Made by a program: the position numbers and the translations under genes
In this document: one piece after another, positions 12,958 to 16,323 of the stretch
Numbering within the stretch: the first letter of the stretch is position 1
Layout of the letters: the number at the start of each line of letters is the position of its first letter
DNA from: JALYSX01 sp036510515
Lineage (GTDB): Bacteria; Vulcanimicrobiota; Vulcanimicrobiia; Vulcanimicrobiales; Vulcanimicrobiaceae
Length of the DNA stretch: 16,323 nt
Reading direction: 5' to 3'
Assembly: GCA_036510515.1 (NCBI GenBank)
Contig: DATCDS010000161.1
Location: 1 to 16,323, forward strand
Notes under the pieces: generated by a model
What the model was told of the DNA's origin: nothing
The model's input: the letters and a program-made list of their open reading frames with translations, nothing else
The model's database searches: none

Positions 12958-14143
12958 GTTGATTCTCCATCAGCGCGATCGTGTCGTGGGCGAATTGATG
13001 CGGCGTATAGAGTTTCATCAGACGATCTCGGCCCCATGCCCCCGGTGCGGAATCCAAGAACATCACCTTAGCGAGCTCGCGCGATTTGCTCTGCGCGGCT
13101 TCTACGCGTCGCTTCTGCCGAAGCTCGTACGCGCGCAAGGCGACGTTCATGTGACGCGCGTCGGTGCGCGACAGCTCGTCGGCCAGCGCCGTGGCGGAGG
13201 TCATCGCCATCGAAGCGCCGATGCCGGCGGTCGGTAAGAAGCCGGCCGCGGCATCACCGACGAGCGCGACGCGGCCGGCGTACCACGCCTTGGAACGATA
13301 GTCGTGCAGATCCCAAACGAACGGATAGGGATCGGCGTCCAACGCGGCGGCGATCGGGTCCACGAGCGCCGCGCCCAAACCGGCATACATTTTACGGAAA
13401 TGGTCGGCCGAAGCTCCGCCGCTCTGCTCGGTTAGCACGGCCTTGCGCGCCGCGGCGCAGACCATGAACGCGTCCTTAACGGGATAGATCCCTAGGAAAA
13501 TGCCGGAACCCCAGTACTCTTTGATGCAACGGGCCGGGGCTAACGGGGCTTGCGTCCACGTCATCCAGCAGCTCCAGCCCGTATCGAAGATCGCGTACTC
13601 GTTCTTGTCCATGACCAGCGCGCGCGTTGCGGACTGGATACCGTCGGCGCCGATGACCAGATCGAAGTTCGCGGACGTTCCGTCGTGAAACGTGACCAGA
13701 GCGCCGCCGTCGTCTTGGGCGATCCCCGTCGCGCTCGCGCTGAAGTGGATCGGCAGACCGCCGAGCGCTCCTTGCAGGATGTGGAGCAGTTCGCTGCGGC
13801 GCAAGCCGCGAAACGGGCCGATCGATTCGAACGTACCGCGCATATCGTACGCTTGTACGAGGTTGCCGCGACCGTCGTGAAGTTCGTAGGCGTCGTAGCC
13901 GACCGACGCTTCGAGAAACGCATCGTGCACGCCTAAGCCGTGCAGGACGCGCGAGCCGATCGGATACAGTCCGAGGCTGTATCTCGCATGGCCGAGATCC
14001 GACGCGCGATCGACGATCGTCGGATGAACGTTGTACTTGCGCAAAGCGGCGGCCACGGTGAGGCCCGAGATACCGGCCCCGACCACGAGCACGCGAAGAC
14101 GGCCGGGGTTCCACCCGGCCAGACGATCCGCCCAGCCCTCCAT
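12950..14143 (-). CDS. FAD-dependent monooxygenase (PHBH/UbiH-like, class A flavoprotein)
   Basis: 397 residues from the ATG at 14143; no good Shine-Dalgarno sequence. All three hallmarks of the class are present: the dinucleotide loop VLVVGAGISGLT (G22-G27), a DG motif in VIGADGIQS (about 165), and the ribityl-binding GD motif in VALVGDAAAGFLPTAGIG (about 295). Acidic D45 in TIVDRASD ends the second strand. The family uses NAD(P)H and O2 to hydroxylate or epoxidise aromatic or polyketide substrates; the substrate cannot be told here. It lacks a long C-terminal extension and a signal peptide, so it is cytosolic. It is divergent from psuK (91-base gap) and convergent with the small exported gene. 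Confidence 0.88.
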   Translation of the reverse strand: MEGWADRLAGWNPGRLRVLVVGAGISGLTVAAALRKYNVHPTIVDRASDLGHARYSLGLYPIGSRVLHGLGVHDAFLEASVGYDAYELHDGRGNLVQAYDMRGTFESIGPFRGLRRSELLHILQGALGGLPIHFSASATGIAQDDGGALVTFHDGTSANFDLVIGADGIQSATRALVMDKNEYAIFDTGWSCWMTWTQAPLAPARCIKEYWGSGIFLGIYPVKDAFMVCAAARKAVLTEQSGGASADHFRKMYAGLGAALVDPIAAALDADPYPFVWDLHDYRSKAWYAGRVALVGDAAAGFLPTAGIGASMAMTSATALADELSRTDARHMNVALRAYELRQKRRVEAAQSKSRELAKVMFLDSAPGAWGRDRLMKLYTPHQFAHDTIALMENQLT

Positions 14144-14234
14144 CCGACATTCTTGGTTCCGGCGGGGACGCGTTCCTGGGGCACGTTCACTGGCCTGTTA
14201 GGGAACCTCCGCCCTACGGGCGAACCCAAGGGAC

Positions 14235-15170
14235 GTGTCCATCGTCTGCGCCGGCGGGGCCAATGTTGACCGCAAGTACCTTTTGAGGGGCGCCGCGCAC
14301 GCGGCGGCGTCGAATCCGGCGCGGGCATCTGCAGCCTTCGGGGGCGTCGCACGCAACGTTGCCGAGAACCTCGCGCGGTTGGGGGTGCCCGTCGCCCTGC
14401 TCTCGCTGGTCGGCGACGACGAGGACGGCCGCGCGCTGATCGCGCACGGCTCTAACGCGGGCATCGATATGCGCCTGACGCGTCGCGTCGCCGGGCGCGC
14501 CACGACGCAGTACGCCGCCGTCATCGACGCCAACGCCGATCTGCTCATCGCGGTGAGCGACATGTCCCTGCTCGACGAGTTTCTGCCCGAAGAGATCGAA
14601 CGGCAGCGCGAGTGGCTCGAGCGCGCGGCGTGGCTCTTCCTGGACTGCAATCTTCCCGAAGCAGCGTTGCACGCGTGGATCGACCGCGCGCGACACGGCT
14701 CGTTTCGTCTGGCGATCGATGCGGTCAGCGAACCGAAGATCGCGCGCCTACCCGAGGATCTGCGCGGCGTCTGGGTCGCGTTCCTCAACGACGGCGAAGC
14801 CCGCGCGTATGTGGGCACTCACGCCGCCGTCGCGACGTCCGAGGATCTCGCGCGCGCGCTGGTCGCGCGCGGCGCAGCAAACGTCGTGCTGACGCTGGGA
14901 CGGGCCGGCGCGATCGTCGCGGACGACTCGCGCCTCGTGCGATTACCGGCCCCGGTTGCCGATGCGCTCGACGCGACCGGCGCCGGCGACGCCTTGGTGG
15001 CGGCCACGCTGTGGCGACTGCAGGCCGGCGACGACCTGGTGGACGCGGCGCGCGCCGGCACGTTGGCTGCCGCGCTGACGGTCGAATCGCGCGCCAGCGT
15101 CCGCCCCGATCTGTCGGCCGCGCTGCTGGAGAAGCACCGGCATCGTTTAGGAGCAATGGACCGAGCATGA
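14235..15170 (+). CDS. psuK: PfkB-family carbohydrate kinase, probable pseudouridine kinase
   Basis: 311 residues from GTG at 14235; AAGGGA is close upstream, so the start is slightly uncertain. N-terminus IVCAGGANVDRKY is the first PfkB strand with the substrate-binding N-x-D. The GG in FGGVARNVAENLARLG (about 36) is PfkB signature 1, and DATGAGDA (246-253) is signature 2 with catalytic base D252. The assignment to pseudouridine rests on context: its stop overlaps the start of the pseudouridine-5'-phosphate glycosidase gene (ATGA). The enzyme would phosphorylate pseudouridine to pseudouridine 5'-phosphate. A ribokinase-like role is the alternative but less likely with this neighbour. Confidence 0.87.
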   Translation: MSIVCAGGANVDRKYLLRGAAHAAASNPARASAAFGGVARNVAENLARLGVPVALLSLVGDDEDGRALIAHGSNAGIDMRLTRRVAGRATTQYAAVIDANADLLIAVSDMSLLDEFLPEEIERQREWLERAAWLFLDCNLPEAALHAWIDRARHGSFRLAIDAVSEPKIARLPEDLRGVWVAFLNDGEARAYVGTHAAVATSEDLARALVARGAANVVLTLGRAGAIVADDSRLVRLPAPVADALDATGAGDALVAATLWRLQAGDDLVDAARAGTLAAALTVESRASVRPDLSAALLEKHRHRLGAMDRA

Positions 15171-16084
15171 CCCTTTCCCCGTGCGTCGACTGTTCGCCCG
15201 AGGTGCGCGAGGCGTTGGATCGCCGCGCGCCGCTGGTCGCGCTGGAGACCACGATCGTCACCCATGGAATGCCGTATCCGCAGAACGTTGCGACCGCGCG
15301 CAGGGTCGAAGCGATCGTGCGCGACGGCGGGGCGGTTCCCGCGACCATCGCGGTTATCGGCGGCCGCATTCGCGTGGGTCTATCCGACGAAGAATTGGAA
15401 TGGCTTGGAACGGCCAAGAACGTGCTCAAGCTCAGCCGCGCGGATCTGGCCTATGCGGTCGCGACCGGACGCGACGGTGCGACGACCGTCGCCGGCACGA
15501 TGCTGTGCGCGGCGCTGGCCGGCATCGGCGTCTTCGCGACCGGCGGCATCGGCGGCGTGCATCGCGGCGCCGAGCGCTCGATGGACGTTTCTGCCGACGT
15601 AGAAGAACTCGCACGTACGCCGGTAACGGTCGTCTGCGCGGGCGCCAAAGCCTTGCTGGATCTGCCCAAGACCCTCGAGGTGCTCGAAACCAGAGGCGTC
15701 GCAGTAATCGGTTACGAGACCGATGAGTTTCCCGCATTCTGGAGTCGTTCGAGCGGGTTGCGCTTGACGCTGCGTGCGGACTCGCCCGACGCGATTGCCG
15801 CGCTGGTGCGCGCGCAACGCGAGTTGGGCATCGTCGCCGGAACGATCGTGGCCAATCCGATCCCGCTTGCCGACGAGATTCCCGCGCGCGAGATGGCGAC
15901 GCACATCGAGGCCGCGCTGGGCGATGCTCAGCGCGCGAACGTCGTCGGCAAGGCCGTCACGCCGTGGCTGCTGGATCGCATCTTTACCCTGACGCAAGGG
16001 AAGAGTTTGATCGCCAACATCGCGTTGGTCGAAAACAACGCTCGCTTGGCCGCGAAGATTGCGGTTAGCTGCGCCCGGGTTTGA
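15167..16084 (+). CDS. psuG: Pseudouridine-5'-phosphate glycosidase
   Basis: 305 residues, the usual length. ATG at 15167 overlaps the kinase stop. Family marks: ALETTIVTHGMPYPQN (E27), TTVAGTM, FATGGIGGVHRGAE, VVCAGAKALLDLPKTLEVLE (K161, matching the Schiff-base lysine 166 of the E. coli enzyme), ETDEFPAF and VANPIP. The enzyme splits the C-C glycosidic bond of pseudouridine 5'-phosphate to uracil and ribose 5-phosphate, salvaging modified nucleosides from RNA turnover. It is cytosolic. No dedicated pseudouridine transporter is seen next to it in the window. Its 3' end overlaps the convergent msrB gene by 20 bases. Confidence 0.95.
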   Translation: MTLSPCVDCSPEVREALDRRAPLVALETTIVTHGMPYPQNVATARRVEAIVRDGGAVPATIAVIGGRIRVGLSDEELEWLGTAKNVLKLSRADLAYAVATGRDGATTVAGTMLCAALAGIGVFATGGIGGVHRGAERSMDVSADVEELARTPVTVVCAGAKALLDLPKTLEVLETRGVAVIGYETDEFPAFWSRSSGLRLTLRADSPDAIAALVRAQRELGIVAGTIVANPIPLADEIPAREMATHIEAALGDAQRANVVGKAVTPWLLDRIFTLTQGKSLIANIALVENNARLAAKIAVSCARV

Positions 16085-16323
16085 ACCGCAGCGCGAGACC
16101 GTCGATACAGTAGCGCAGGTTGGTGGGCGGTGGACCGTCGTCGAAGATGTGTCCCAAATGGCTGCCGCAGCGACGGCAATGCACTTCGGTGCGCTCCTCG
16201 ACGAGCTCGTAATCGGCACCCGTTAGCGTCGCGTGAGGAAGCACGTCCCAGAACGACGGCCATCCGTCGCCGCTATCGTAGTGCGTCTTGGAGGTGAAGA
16301 GCGCCAGAGCGCATCCCGCGCAA
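16065..16323 (-). CDS. msrB: Peptide-methionine (R)-S-oxide reductase MsrB, C-terminal part (cut by window edge)
   Basis: The last 86 codons read on the minus strand to TAA at 16067-16065. They show nearly the complete catalytic half: CAGC (zinc cysteines), DSGDGWPSFW, EVHCRRCGSHLGHIFDDG (second CxxC and the conserved HLGH), and LRYCIDGLALRF with the catalytic cysteine. MsrB reduces R-methionine sulfoxide in proteins using thioredoxin. The N-terminus, about 50 residues, lies beyond the window. Both CxxC pairs make it a zinc-containing form. The stop lies inside the end of psuG on the other strand. Confidence 0.95.
   Translation of the reverse strand, partial: CAGCALALFTSKTHYDSGDGWPSFWDVLPHATLTGADYELVEERTEVHCRRCGSHLGHIFDDGPPPTNLRYCIDGLALRFKPGRS

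Noticed and set aside
14612..15166. Long in-frame extension upstream of psuG on the plus strand
   Set aside because: It is an arginine-rich translation antiphase to the kinase gene; the ATGA coupling at 15167 and the family length of about 305 fix the true start.

Overview
The window (about 16.3 kb, GC-rich, dense, frequent GTG/TTG starts) comes from a diderm bacterium: it carries a chaperone-usher pilus operon, which needs an outer membrane, and many exported proteins. The mix of spore-coat-U-type pilins, COG4705-like membrane proteins and small exported proteins would fit an uncultured environmental lineage such as Eremiobacterota, but that placement is an impression and cannot be proven from the sequence.

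Layout. Positions 1-122 are one end of an IS3-family insertion sequence, with the first codons of orfA leaving the window. Next, on the minus strand, are a two-gene unit (Rossmann/DUF2867 protein at 481-1938 and a coupled small membrane protein at 146-484) and a seven-gene archaic (Csu-type) pilus operon, read from 7445 down to 2041: three spore-coat-U pilins, a 92-residue pilin-like mini-subunit, the periplasmic chaperone, the outer-membrane usher and a cysteine-rich last subunit. Its genes are joined by overlaps or very short gaps. One junction is a threefold 20-bp tandem repeat that makes a stop/restart cascade. A TATAAT box with overlapping palindromes lies upstream, at 7637-7673.

On the plus strand follow a secreted SapM-like phosphatase (8017-9090) and two tandem COG4705-like polytopic membrane proteins (9108-9863, about 10006-10860). 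Both membrane proteins contain four copies of an [FY]W-x9-G-x4-D motif at regular spacing. A gene-poor stretch with a possible phosphatase remnant comes next, then three small exported proteins that look like diverged relatives (11265-11684 minus; 12146-12475 and 12568-12957 plus).

The right end is ordinary metabolism: an FAD monooxygenase (12950-14143, minus), a pseudouridine catabolism pair (PfkB-family kinase and pseudouridine-5'-phosphate glycosidase, coupled by ATGA), and the C-terminal part of methionine sulfoxide reductase B (minus, running off the right edge).

The two points most worth following are the fourfold repeat inside the COG4705-like proteins and the tandemly repeated translation-coupling junction in the pilus operon. 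No CRISPR array, tRNA, rRNA, complete transposon or prophage was seen.
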